Part shown: positions 16,999 to 25,465 of the stretch, one piece after another
How the letters are laid out: every line of letters begins with the position of its first letter
Position numbering within the stretch: position 1 is the stretch's first letter
NCBI RefSeq assembly: GCF_004005845.1
Contig: NZ_SADE01000002.1
Coordinates: 434,421 to 498,420 of the forward strand
Reading direction: 5' to 3'
From: Hwanghaeella grinnelliae
GTDB taxonomy: Bacteria; Pseudomonadota; Alphaproteobacteria; UBA8366; Aestuariispiraceae
Length of the DNA stretch: 64,000 nucleotides
The notes under the pieces: generated by a model
The model's input: only the letters and a program-made list of their open reading frames with translations
The model's database searches: none
Told to the model about the DNA's origin: nothing
Position numbers and translations under genes: made by a program

Positions 16999-17750
16999 GG
17001 ATTAGCGCTCCCCGCCGCCTTAAAGACAGCTTCTTCTTCCGTTTTGCGCCAGGCATCGCCGCGCCGATGGGCCAGGATCATCGAGAAATAGGGGATCGAG
17101 CCCGACGGCGCGTCCCGCAGGGGGAGGATCATCTGCTTTTCCATCGTCGCGTGCTGGATATAGAGGGCGCTATCGGCCATGCCTTCCGCTTCCAGCAGGC
17201 GCAGCACCTTGTCGAAATGGCGGCCGACCTTGATGAAAGCGACCGCATCCGCCGCTTTCAGGCGCCGGGCGAGATCGTCTTCCGGCAATGGGGCGGGTAG
17301 AATGGTCAGGACATCGTTGCGCGAGGCCAGCGGCGCGCCCGTCATCGCCGCCGAGGCGGTCAGGCTGGAAACGCCGGGGATTACCTCCACCTGGTGGCGT
17401 TCGGTCATCCGGGCGAACAGATACATGAAACTGCCGTAGAAGAAGGGGTCGCCTTCGCACAACACGGCAACGTCCCGGCCCGCGATCAGGTGTTCCGATA
17501 TTTGTTCCGCGGCGGCGTCATAAACCTGTTCCGCCGGGAAGCGCGCCTCGACCATCGGCATGCGGATCGGGATTTCGACGGCCCCGTCCGGCAGATGGGG
17601 CGCGGCGATCCGGCGGGCGAGCGACTCGCCCTCAAGCGGCGCGGGCCAGGCGACGACGGGCACCCGCTGCAGCAGTTTCATCGCCTTCACGGTGATCAGG
17701 TCCGGGTCGCCGGGGCCGACCCCGACGCCATAAAGCACCCCTTCCGCCAT
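16995..17750 (-). CDS. cobI: Precorrin-2 / cobalt-precorrin-2 C20-methyltransferase
   Basis: A 251-residue SAM-dependent methylase (CobI/CbiL) acting on C-20 of (cobalt-)precorrin-2. The signatures are YGVGVGPGDPDLITVKAM, the CEGDPFFYGSFMYL loop and VIPGVSSLTASAA. I chose the ATG at 17750 because the family N-terminus begins there; the frame is open to 17945 but that part belongs to the end of cobL in another frame. It starts 2 nt after the cobL stop and overlaps the next gene by ATGA (16995-16998). Confidence 0.95.
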   Translation of the reverse strand: MAEGVLYGVGVGPGDPDLITVKAMKLLQRVPVVAWPAPLEGESLARRIAAPHLPDGAVEIPIRMPMVEARFPAEQVYDAAAEQISEHLIAGRDVAVLCEGDPFFYGSFMYLFARMTERHQVEVIPGVSSLTASAAMTGAPLASRNDVLTILPAPLPEDDLARRLKAADAVAFIKVGRHFDKVLRLLEAEGMADSALYIQHATMEKQMILPLRDAPSGSIPYFSMILAHRRGDAWRKTEEEAVFKAAGSANP

Positions 17751-17752
17751 GC

Positions 17753-18979
17753 TCAATTTCCTTCCCGCCCGACGGGCTTGCGAACAGACAGTTGCGTCAC
17801 CGGCATCAAGGGCCGCCAGCCGTGATAGGGGCCGACCGCATCCAGCCGCGACACGGCAATGCGGACCATGTCGCCACCCACGCGTTCCCGAAACGCGGCG
17901 AGGCGCATTTCGCTTTCCACCGTCACCGCATTGGCGACAAGGCACCCGCCGGGAGCCAAGGCGTCCCAGCAGGTTTCCAGCACGCCCTCGGTACCGGCAC
18001 CGCCGCCGACAAAGACGGCATCGGGCCGGGGCAAATCCGCCAGGGCCTCGGGCGCGCGGCCCGCGACGATGGACAGGTCGGGCACGCCGAGAACGGCGGC
18101 ATTGCGGGCCGCCCGGTCGCGCCGTTCCGAATCCGGCTCAATAGCGATGGCGCGGCCGCCGGCGCGCATCCATTCGATGGCGATGGACCCGTTTCCGGTG
18201 CCCACATCCCATAGAAGCGCACCCGGGCGCGGTCCCAGAACGGCCAAAGTGGCCGCCCTGACTTCCCGTTTCGTCAGCTGCCCGTCATGCAAAAATGACT
18301 CATCCGGCAACCCCGGCACGGCACTGAGTGGAAGAGTGTCTTCTGCGGCGACACAGTCGACCGCGACCGTGTTCAGGTCCCGGACCGCACGACCGCCCCA
18401 TTTTCCCGCAATTTCAGTTAGTTGGGCTTCATCCGGCGCACCCATATGCTCAAACACTGTCATCCGCGACGGACCATAACCCCGTTCGGCCAGCAACCCG
18501 GCGAGGGCGGCGGGCGTGGACCCGTCTTCCGACAGAATCAACAGCCGGGCACCGGGATAAAGGTGGCGGGAAACGAGGTCCAGCGGCCGCCCGTGAACTG
18601 TCAGCCGGGTCACCGCTTCCAACGGCCAGCCCAGCCGTGCGGCCGCCAGCGTGAAGGCGCCAGGCGCCGGGATGACCGTCAGCGCGTCGCGCCCGAATTC
18701 GCGGCCCAAGGTGACCCCGATGCCGTAGCTCATCGGATCGCCGGTCGCGAGGACGCAGACTTTTTGTCCTTCCAGCGCGCGGATATCGGCGATGGTATCG
18801 CGCAACGGCGACCGCCAGGTCATGCGCCGGGCGGCATGGGTTTCCGGCAGCATGGCCAGATGGCGCGCCCCGCCGATCACCACCGCCGCGTCGTCGACCA
18901 GCATCCGCACAGCGGGCGGCAGGACATCCATACCGTCCTCACCCAAACCGACGATCGTGAGCCAGGGCGCGGTCGTCAT
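17753..18979 (-). CDS. cobL: Precorrin-6Y C5,15-methyltransferase (decarboxylating), CbiE-CbiT fusion
   Basis: A 408-residue fusion. Residues 1 to about 200 form the CbiE methylase (IVGLGEDGMDVL, ATGDPMSYGIG, IPAPGAFTLAAARLGWP) for C-5. The C-terminal half is the CbiT class I methyltransferase (GALLWDVGTGNGSIAIEW SAM site near 255-275, FVGGGAG) for C-15 methylation and decarboxylation of the C-12 acetate. The start ATG at 18979 lies in the ATGA overlap with the end of cobH. Fusion of CbiE and CbiT is usual in CobL of proteobacteria. Confidence 0.95.
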   Translation of the reverse strand: MTTAPWLTIVGLGEDGMDVLPPAVRMLVDDAAVVIGGARHLAMLPETHAARRMTWRSPLRDTIADIRALEGQKVCVLATGDPMSYGIGVTLGREFGRDALTVIPAPGAFTLAAARLGWPLEAVTRLTVHGRPLDLVSRHLYPGARLLILSEDGSTPAALAGLLAERGYGPSRMTVFEHMGAPDEAQLTEIAGKWGGRAVRDLNTVAVDCVAAEDTLPLSAVPGLPDESFLHDGQLTKREVRAATLAVLGPRPGALLWDVGTGNGSIAIEWMRAGGRAIAIEPDSERRDRAARNAAVLGVPDLSIVAGRAPEALADLPRPDAVFVGGGAGTEGVLETCWDALAPGGCLVANAVTVESEMRLAAFRERVGGDMVRIAVSRLDAVGPYHGWRPLMPVTQLSVRKPVGREGN

Positions 18980-19647
18980 GCCCTTCCCCCGTTTACGCAA
19001 GCAACCGACAAGCCGTTGACCGCCGCCGCCGCAAGCGCGCTGCCGCCGTCGCGGCCGGGCAGGGTGATATAGGGAATTCCAAGGTCTGCCCGCATCAGCG
19101 CATCTTTCGATTCCGCCGCGCCGACGAAACCGACCGGAAAGGCGAGGATCGCGGCCGGCCGGGGCCACCCGTCATGCAGGCGCTCCAACAAATGAAACAG
19201 GGCGGTGGGGGCATTGCCGATGGCGACGACGGCGCCGTCCAGATCGTCCTTCCACAACTCGATTGCCGCCGCCGACCTTGTCGTCCCCAGGGTTTCCGAC
19301 AAGCCGGGGACCGGCGCGTCGTTCAACCGGCACATCACCGGATTGTTCGCCGGCAGCAGCGTGCGTGTCACGCCGCGCGCGACCATTTCGGCATCGGTGA
19401 GGATCGGCGCGCCGCCCCGCAACGCCGCACAGCCGGCGTCCGCGACATCCCCGTCCCAGACCAACTGACCGGCAATATCCGGACGGGCGCAGGAATGCAC
19501 CAAGCGTTCGATGACCGGATGCAAGCCGGCCGGAAACCGCGCCAAATCGACCGCTGCGCGGACCTGGGCGAAGGACTCCGCATAGATCGCCTTCGGATCG
19601 CGGATGTAATCGTAGCGCTTGGCCGTCACGACACTACCCTCAACCAT
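18976..19647 (-). CDS. cobH: Precorrin-8X / cobalt-precorrin-8 methylmutase
   Basis: A 223-residue isomerase (CobH/CbiC) that moves a methyl group from C-11 to C-12, producing (cobalt-)hydrogenobyrinate. Family motifs include DPKAIYAESF, the catalytic-His region RLVHSCARPDIA, GNAPTALFHLLE and FPVGFVGAAESKDAL. I chose ATG 19647, whose A overlaps the last base of the cbiX stop (TGATG). A GTG seven codons in (GTGACGGCC) is an alternative. It is the second gene of the cob operon. Confidence 0.95.
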   Translation of the reverse strand: MVEGSVVTAKRYDYIRDPKAIYAESFAQVRAAVDLARFPAGLHPVIERLVHSCARPDIAGQLVWDGDVADAGCAALRGGAPILTDAEMVARGVTRTLLPANNPVMCRLNDAPVPGLSETLGTTRSAAAIELWKDDLDGAVVAIGNAPTALFHLLERLHDGWPRPAAILAFPVGFVGAAESKDALMRADLGIPYITLPGRDGGSALAAAAVNGLSVACVNGGRA

Positions 19648-20837
19648 CAATCGCCCGACTTGTCCGCCTGCATCGATTTCGGGCCCAAGGGATGGTCCGC
19701 ATGCGGATAGGGGTGATGGTGATGCCCGTGGTCATGTCCATGCCCGTGGCCATGATCGTGGCCGTGGGCGTGCCCATGGTCGTGATCGTGGGCATGGCCG
19801 TGCTCGTGCCCGTGGTGATGGTGCCCATGATCGTGGTCATGGCTGTGGTCATGCCCGTGTTCCGGCTCCGCCGTTCCGGTGCCGATCCCTTCCACATGGT
19901 GATGGTGGCTTTCCTGGGCCATGCCGACTTCGGCCTCGAATCCCAGGACCTGGGCGCGGTATTTGCACATCTGGCAGTTCATCGTGTTGGCGCCGTCGAG
20001 GATTTCCCACAGCCGTTCCTCGAACGTATCGAAGACTTTCGCATGGTCATTCAGGTAGGGGGCCTTGATGAACTCGACATCGGGATGGCGGGCAGCGACC
20101 TTGTCCACATAGCTGTAGATCCGGTCGACCAGGATGCCGGTGAACAGGAAATACGGGAAGACGACGATCCGCTTGTAGCCCAGCTTCACCGCGTGTTCGA
20201 GGCCCGGTTCCACTAGTGGAAACGTGACGCCGGAATAACAGGTTTCGGCCCAGCCGAAGCCCATCCCTTCCCACAACATGCGGGTCACCTTGGAGACGTT
20301 GGAATTGGCGTCCGGGTCCGACGCGCCGCGCCCGACCACGACCAGCATGGTCTCGTGCCGGGGCACGTCGACCCCCGCTTTCGCCAGGGCCAGGCCCTGT
20401 TCAACCCGGTCGCCCGCCGCCTGCAGCATCTTCAGGTCGACCGCCAATTCGCGGCCATACTCGATCTTCATACCCGGATTCTGCGCCGCATAGGTGTTCA
20501 GGACCGAGGGGATATCGTTCTTCGCATGGCCCGCCGCGAACAGCATGCCTGGCACTGCCAGCACGCGGGTCACGCCTTGCTCGCGCAATTTGTCCAGGCC
20601 GTCGCGGATGATCGGCGTCGCGAATTCAAGGAAACCGTATTCCACCGGATGGTCCGGAAACCGCGCCTTCATGCTGGTGGCGACCTGTTCGAATTCACGC
20701 ACCGCGTCAACGCTGCGGCTGCCATGGCCACAAATCATGATGCCGAGTTTTTCGCCCGGTTGTTCGGGAAAACGGTGCGCGTCCGAATGGGATACTGCTG
20801 GGGCCGCGTCGCCGCGGCCGGTCGTCGTATCAGACAT
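19647..20837 (-). CDS. cbiX: Sirohydrochlorin cobaltochelatase CbiX, long form with Fe-S site and His-rich tail
   Basis: A 396-residue chelatase that inserts Co2+ into sirohydrochlorin, the first committed step of the early-cobalt route. Two chelatase-fold halves are visible: the first with MICGHGSRSVDAV and VPGMLFAAGHAKNDIP, the second with VVVGRGASDPDAN and FPYFLFTGILVDRI. After them comes MNCQMCKYR (Cys288, Cys291), the CxxC of long-form CbiX proteins reported to hold an Fe-S cluster. Residues 309-396 form an exceptional His/Gly/Asp tail with 34 histidines by my count, probably cobalt storage or buffering. It is the first gene of the six-gene minus-strand operon, all joined by overlaps or 2-nt gaps. 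Confidence 0.95.
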   Translation of the reverse strand: MSDTTTGRGDAAPAVSHSDAHRFPEQPGEKLGIMICGHGSRSVDAVREFEQVATSMKARFPDHPVEYGFLEFATPIIRDGLDKLREQGVTRVLAVPGMLFAAGHAKNDIPSVLNTYAAQNPGMKIEYGRELAVDLKMLQAAGDRVEQGLALAKAGVDVPRHETMLVVVGRGASDPDANSNVSKVTRMLWEGMGFGWAETCYSGVTFPLVEPGLEHAVKLGYKRIVVFPYFLFTGILVDRIYSYVDKVAARHPDVEFIKAPYLNDHAKVFDTFEERLWEILDGANTMNCQMCKYRAQVLGFEAEVGMAQESHHHHVEGIGTGTAEPEHGHDHSHDHDHGHHHHGHEHGHAHDHDHGHAHGHDHGHGHGHDHGHHHHPYPHADHPLGPKSMQADKSGD

Positions 20838-21020
20838 ATTTGCCCCTGTCCTGTCTGCGGGTGCTCATACCCTACTAACGTCCCGGACGAATTTGCCCCC
20901 GCCCAGTCGGGTTCTCATTGGGGCTAGTCTCTAACAGGCCTGACCCGGCCCGTCAGCCCGATTTGCGACAGGGGATGTTCGGGAAGCGGACTGAACAGAC
21001 GGGTAAAAGTGAAAAGACGA

Positions 21021-21602
21021 TCAGGGCCGGGGAGCGTGTTTGTTGAGGATGCGCTGCAGGGTGCGGCGGTGCATTTTCAGCCGCCTTGCGGTTTCCGACA
21101 CGTTGCGCCCGCATTGCTCATAGACGCGCTGGATATGTTCCCACCGCACGCGGTCGGCGGACATCGGGTCTTCCGGCGGCGGGGGCAGGGCTTCTTCCGC
21201 TGAGTTCAACAGCGCCCTGACAATCTGGTCCGCGTCGGCCGGTTTCGGCAGATAGTCGACCGCGCCCGCCTTTATCGCAGTGACCGCATTGGCGATGTTG
21301 CCATAGCCGGTCAGCATGACGATGCGCGCATCGGGCCGTGCTTCGGCCAGCGCTTCGACGACGCTCATCCCATTGCCGTCTTCCAGGCGCAAATCGACCA
21401 GCGCATAGGCCGGTGGTCGATCGGCGATCATGGTCATCGCCTCGACCACGCCTTCGGCGTCGCGGACCAGGAAGCCGTGCTGTTCCATCGCGCGGACCAG
21501 GCGGGTCCGCAGCGGGCGATCGTCGTCCACGATCAGCAAAGTCTTGTCTGTCTCGGCCGGTCCGGGGCGGACCATTGTCGTTTCTTGCATCAGGTCACTC
21601 AA
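21021..21602 (-). CDS. regA: RegA/ActR/PrrA-type response regulator
   Basis: A 193-residue two-domain response regulator. The receiver has the acidic pocket IVDDD and probable phosphoacceptor Asp70 in LVDLRLEDGNGM, with Lys120 in LPKP. The C-terminal Fis-like helix-turn-helix (NVSETARRLKMHRRTLQRIL, ending KHAPRP) matches the highly conserved RegA DNA-binding end. RegA is the global redox regulator of alphaproteobacteria, controlling respiration, photosynthesis, carbon and nitrogen genes. Its start overlaps the regB stop by ATGA (21599-21602), so both are translated from one mRNA. No senC/prrC lies beside them, unlike in Rhodobacter. Confidence 0.93.
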   Translation of the reverse strand: MSDLMQETTMVRPGPAETDKTLLIVDDDRPLRTRLVRAMEQHGFLVRDAEGVVEAMTMIADRPPAYALVDLRLEDGNGMSVVEALAEARPDARIVMLTGYGNIANAVTAIKAGAVDYLPKPADADQIVRALLNSAEEALPPPPEDPMSADRVRWEHIQRVYEQCGRNVSETARRLKMHRRTLQRILNKHAPRP

Positions 21603-22975
21603 TTCTTGTCGCTCTCGTCGCTCTTTATCAATTGGGCCACGTCCAGGACGGATCTAGGCCAAATCACGTCGACGCAAGCGCCGCCCGTCTTCTTCTTGCT
21701 ATACGCCGTTTCGGCGCCGATCCGATCAAGCAAAGTTTGCGCGATGAAGATACCCAGGCCCATATGCCCGGACTTCCCCGCCCTTGTCGAGAGATAGGGC
21801 TCGCCCAGCGAATCGATCATCCAACCGGCAAAACCCGGCCCGTCATCAAGGATGCGAAGGCGGACCTCCTCATCCGACCAATACAGCGACATCTCCACCG
21901 CCGACCGCGCGAACTGCCCGGCGTTCTGCACATAATTCCCGATTCCCTGAAGGAATTCGGGGCTGCGCATGACGACCGGTTCCGCCCCCGTCGACCTGTC
22001 GTCGACAGTCAGTCTGAAGGTGACGCCTTCGGGTAAATGGTCACGGGCCGCTTCTTCGGCAAGGCTTGTCAGCGGCAGACTGTCGAAAGGCTGGCCGCCT
22101 TCCCGTTCCGGCGTGCGCGACAGGGAGGCCAGAATATCACGGCACCGGTCGGCCTGGCTTTTCAGAAGATCCACATCCTCGCGCAGGGGGCTGTCGGGCG
22201 GCACCTCCCGCACCAGATCGGAGGAAACGAGCGCGATGGTGTTCAGCGGCGAGCCCAATTCGTGGGCGGCGGCCGCCGCCAAGGTGCCCAGCGCCGACAT
22301 ATGCCGCTCGCGGGCAAGCGCCGCTTCTGCCTCGGCCAAGGCGGCGTCGCGGCCGCGCGATTCGTCGGCGACCGACCAGACATAGCCCGCGGTGAACAGG
22401 ATCAGCACCGCCAATGAGACCCAGAGGCCGACCACATAAACCCTGGGCAGTTCAGAAAAGCTTCCCTGCCAGGGCAACGGCAAAAAGAAGAAGGCCAGGA
22501 AGGTGATGCAGAAAAGCGCCAGGACGGTCAGCGCGACGGTGGTTCGGCGCGACAGGACCGTGGCCGCGACGGTCACCGGCACGGCGAGCAGCACCGCGAA
22601 GGGATTGGTCAATCCGCCGGTGAGATAGATCAGGCCTGAGACCTGGAACAGATCGAACCCCAGCAACAGGGCTGCGTGATAGTCGGTCAGCCTGACCGAG
22701 CGCCCGCTGCGCGCGGAAAGCCAGAGATTCGACAGGGCGAGCACACCGATGACCGCCAGGCATTCGACCACGGGCAGCGGAAATTCCAGCACGCCGGAAA
22801 CACCCCAAACGGTCGCAAGCTGGCCGATCACCGCGACCCAGCGGATCAAGGCAAGCGTCCGCCCCTGAACGCCGGGCAGGCGCCTAGCGCGGCTTGCGTG
22901 ACGCGCAAGCTGGCGCGGCTTCATCATTTTGGGCACCCGGGCTCTGCCCGGTCCGCTGTCTACCGTTCGGTCCAT
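21599..22975 (-). CDS. regB: RegB/ActS/PrrB-type redox sensor histidine kinase
   Basis: A 458-residue membrane kinase with about six N-terminal helices (residues 40-200). The ubiquinone-binding heptapeptide GGLTNPF is present at 120-126. The H-box AAAAHELGSPLNT holds the phosphorylated His238, and the redox-active cysteine of the family is conserved as Cys278 in DRCRDIL. The ATP-binding G-boxes are DDGPGF and GLGIFIAQ. It senses quinone redox state and phosphorylates RegA. ATG 22975 is the longest start; ATG 22927 (MKPRQLARH) is possible. It is divergent from an ABC transporter gene. Confidence 0.93.
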   Translation of the reverse strand: MDRTVDSGPGRARVPKMMKPRQLARHASRARRLPGVQGRTLALIRWVAVIGQLATVWGVSGVLEFPLPVVECLAVIGVLALSNLWLSARSGRSVRLTDYHAALLLGFDLFQVSGLIYLTGGLTNPFAVLLAVPVTVAATVLSRRTTVALTVLALFCITFLAFFFLPLPWQGSFSELPRVYVVGLWVSLAVLILFTAGYVWSVADESRGRDAALAEAEAALARERHMSALGTLAAAAAHELGSPLNTIALVSSDLVREVPPDSPLREDVDLLKSQADRCRDILASLSRTPEREGGQPFDSLPLTSLAEEAARDHLPEGVTFRLTVDDRSTGAEPVVMRSPEFLQGIGNYVQNAGQFARSAVEMSLYWSDEEVRLRILDDGPGFAGWMIDSLGEPYLSTRAGKSGHMGLGIFIAQTLLDRIGAETAYSKKKTGGACVDVIWPRSVLDVAQLIKSDESDKN

Positions 22976-23097
22976 GGCGCCAAATCACCAGTGTCTTGAT
23001 GCCCGTGCAAGCAAATTGCGGGTCGCCTTTATCGGATTTGCCCTATATCCCAAACCACGAAACACAAAGCCATCGAAACCAACCCCGATCGGACCCC

Positions 23098-23925
23098 ATG
23101 GACCAGACCGCCCCCATCGGCACGGCCCCAAAAGTCGGCGCAGGCGACCTTGGCGCAACCGCACAGGCCAACCCCGCCGTTGCCGTATCGCATCTGACGA
23201 AACAGTTCGGCAACGTCACAGCGGTGGACGATGTCAGCTTCACGGTTCGGCACGGCGAAACCGTTGCGCTGCTGGGCGGCAATGGGGCCGGCAAGACGAC
23301 GACGCTTTCCATGTTGCTGGGCCTGTTGCTGCCCACATCCGGAACGATCCATGTTTTCGGGCACGACATCGCCACGGACCGGCGGGATATCGTCCACCGC
23401 ATCAACTTCACCTCGCCCTATGTCGACCTTCCGATGCGGCTGACGGTGCAGGAAAACCTGACCGTCTATGCCAGGCTATACGGGCTGCGCGATGTCAAAG
23501 GGCGGATCGCCGAATTGGCCGAGGACCTGGACCTGGGCGACTTCTTGAAGCGGCCGGTGAAGAAACTGTCCGCCGGGCAGAAAACCCGCGTCGGCCTGGC
23601 AAAGGCGATGTTGAACTGGCCGGAACTGCTGCTGCTGGACGAACCGACCGCCAGTCTGGACCCGGATACCGGCGATTGGGTCCGCACCTATCTGGAGCGG
23701 TATCAAGCGGAATCGGGCGCGGCCATCCTGCTGGCCAGCCACAACATGGCCGAGGTCGAGCGCCTGGCCAAAGACGTTCTGATGATGAAAGCGGGCAGGA
23801 TCGTCGATACCGGGCCGCCGCGCGCCCTGATCGACCAATATGGCCGCAAGAATTTGGAAGAGGTCTTCCTGGATATCGCCCGGGGAACCCGGAGTGAAAA
23901 CGGGGGCGCGCGCAATGACGACTGA
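23098..23925 (+). CDS. ABC-2 type transporter, ATP-binding subunit
   Basis: A 275-residue nucleotide-binding subunit of an exporter. It has Walker A GGNGAGKTT, the signature LSAGQKTRVGLAKAM and Walker B LLLLDEPTASLDP, plus the H-loop ASHNMAEVE. The first 25 residues are a Pro/Ala/Gly-rich extension. I chose ATG 23098; the open frame upstream overlaps the regB promoter region and lacks similarity. It overlaps the permease gene by 11 nt, making a two-gene operon. The substrate is unknown. Confidence 0.92.
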   Translation: MDQTAPIGTAPKVGAGDLGATAQANPAVAVSHLTKQFGNVTAVDDVSFTVRHGETVALLGGNGAGKTTTLSMLLGLLLPTSGTIHVFGHDIATDRRDIVHRINFTSPYVDLPMRLTVQENLTVYARLYGLRDVKGRIAELAEDLDLGDFLKRPVKKLSAGQKTRVGLAKAMLNWPELLLLDEPTASLDPDTGDWVRTYLERYQAESGAAILLASHNMAEVERLAKDVLMMKAGRIVDTGPPRALIDQYGRKNLEEVFLDIARGTRSENGGARNDD

Positions 23926-24748
23926 CCGAACAATCGATCGGCCCCGGCCCAGTTCCTTCAGCCCACGCCGGATCGGCGCGTTGGTGCTGCGTTATGTCTA
24001 TATTCTGCGCGGATCCTGGCCGCGGATGATCGAGCTGGCTTATTGGCCGCTGGTGCAATTGGTGATCTGGGGCTTTCTGTCGAATTTCCTGCGCGAGGAA
24101 TCGACCTGGGTCGCCCAGGCCGCCGGCGTTCTGGTTTCCGCCGTGTTGCTGTGGGACGTCTTCTTCCGCGGGCAGATCGGGTTTTCCGTTTCCTTCATGG
24201 AGGAGATGTATTCCCGCAACCTGGCCAACCTGTTCGTGACGCCGCTGCGGCCGCTGGAATTCGTCGCCTCGCTGGTTTCGATCAGCCTGCTGCGCGTGTC
24301 CTTCGGCGCGCTTCCCGCGGTGTTGCTGGCGATTCCGATGTTCGACGTGTCGCTGTTCGAGCTGGGCCTGCCGCTGTTCGCCTTCTTCGCCAATCTGATG
24401 ATCATGTCCTGGGCGCTCGGCCTGTTCACCATATCCCTGCTGATGCGCGCCGGGTTGGGGGCGGAGAGCTTCGCCTGGTTCATCATCTTCCTGCTGGCGC
24501 CGGTGGCCTGCGTCTATTACCCGGTCACCACCCTGCCGGATTGGCTGCAGGTCGTCGCCTGGTCGATGCCCATGGTCTACGTCTTCGAAGGCATGCGGCA
24601 TGTCCTGTTCGAAGGCAGTTTTCGGGTCGACCTGTTCCTGGGCGCCTGCGCGCTGAACGTGGTTTATTTCGGCCTCGGAACGATGACCTTCCTTTGGTCC
24701 TTCCGGGTCGCGCGCGACAAGGGCCAATTGCTGCAGATCGGCGAGTAG
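23915..24748 (+). CDS. ABC-2 type transporter, permease subunit
   Basis: A 277-residue membrane protein with about six hydrophobic helices and the ABC-2 permease organisation: a cytosolic N-terminus, helix 1 at LAYWPLVQLVIWGF, and a coupling region RNLANLFVTPLRPLEF. It pairs with the upstream ATPase; the start ATG 23915 lies inside its 3' end. It resembles NodJ/DrrB-like exporters of lipids, polysaccharides or drugs; the actual substrate cannot be told. It converges on the DUF4336 gene with 21 nt between. Confidence 0.9.
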   Translation: MTTDRTIDRPRPSSFSPRRIGALVLRYVYILRGSWPRMIELAYWPLVQLVIWGFLSNFLREESTWVAQAAGVLVSAVLLWDVFFRGQIGFSVSFMEEMYSRNLANLFVTPLRPLEFVASLVSISLLRVSFGALPAVLLAIPMFDVSLFELGLPLFAFFANLMIMSWALGLFTISLLMRAGLGAESFAWFIIFLLAPVACVYYPVTTLPDWLQVVAWSMPMVYVFEGMRHVLFEGSFRVDLFLGACALNVVYFGLGTMTFLWSFRVARDKGQLLQIGE

Positions 24749-24769
24749 TGGACTGGAAACAGTGCACTG

Positions 24770-25465
24770 CTAAAGGTTTCCGGTCACGAGATCGCGCAAC
24801 GCCTGGTCCAGCCCTGGCCTTGTTACCGGCAGCCCGTGGCATGGGATCATGATTGTCGGTTTCCTATTGGAAAGAACTTCTATCGCCCAAGCTTTGTAGG
24901 CGTCACGGTCGCCCACGCCGAATTTTGGGAAGGTACCCAGCAATGACGGGGTATCTGCGTAAATCTGACCTACGGAACCCTGACCCGGGGTACTCCGCCT
25001 TGGGAAAGGTGGCCCATTGAATGCGTCACAGACGATCCACGCCAAGCCGGCACCGGCTTCAACTTCTATCCATATTTCGCCGGTCTTCAGTCCCTCCGGT
25101 TCAAGAACTCGGATACTTTCGGGCAGGTCGATGGCGAGTTGGTCGACGGCTTCGAAATCGAACCCGGTTTGATTCGTCAGCCGCGGCGCCGCATGGCGCG
25201 AACAGATCAGGCGCGCCTTTGGATACGCCTCGGCATGCACCGCCAACCCGCGATTGTGATAGTGGTTCGGCGCCAGCAGGACGGTGACCTCGCCCAATTC
25301 CCTCAGACCAACCTCTACGGTATCCGTCAGTTTCGGCAAGGGGCTGTAGAGGCAGAGACCGCCATCCGGCAGACGAAGCACCGTACAGCTAAGCTTGTCC
25401 TGCCGGACGGTAAATACATCCGCAAAACCCTCGATTCGATCGACAAGTGCTTCGGGGCCGGTCAT
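24770..25465 (-). CDS. DUF4336 / metallo-beta-lactamase-like protein
   Basis: A 231-residue protein that resembles DUF4336, a family related to the metallo-beta-lactamase fold. A histidine motif NHYHNRG and a late PCHGLP fit metal ligands. There is no signal peptide. The function is unknown. The start ATG at 25465 forms an ATGA overlap with the stop of the TetR regulator upstream, so the two are co-translated and the regulator probably controls it. It may act on a small-molecule ester or lactone, but this is a guess from the fold. Confidence 0.7.
   Translation of the reverse strand: MTGPEALVDRIEGFADVFTVRQDKLSCTVLRLPDGGLCLYSPLPKLTDTVEVGLRELGEVTVLLAPNHYHNRGLAVHAEAYPKARLICSRHAAPRLTNQTGFDFEAVDQLAIDLPESIRVLEPEGLKTGEIWIEVEAGAGLAWIVCDAFNGPPFPRRSTPGQGSVGQIYADTPSLLGTFPKFGVGDRDAYKAWAIEVLSNRKPTIMIPCHGLPVTRPGLDQALRDLVTGNL

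Noticed and set aside
15826-17091. Plus-strand open frame of 421 codons opposite cbiG/cobJ
   Set aside because: Same reason: GC-rich antisense frame with no recognisable motif, fully overlapped by a conserved gene.
19692-19865. Apparent CRISPR- or satellite-like repetition
   Set aside because: The repetition follows His-Gly/His-Asp codons in frame with CbiX and has no constant repeat and spacer lengths.
19692-20216. Plus-strand frame rich in Met/Val opposite the CbiX His tail
   Set aside because: The MV-rich sequence is the reverse complement of CAT/CAC histidine codons, not a membrane protein.
20838-21020. Possible cobalamin riboswitch upstream of cbiX (also checked ahead of cbiD/cobA, cobT/cobS and cobW)
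   Set aside because: I could not find a recognisable B12-box or the conserved core on the relevant strands; a covariance-model search would decide.
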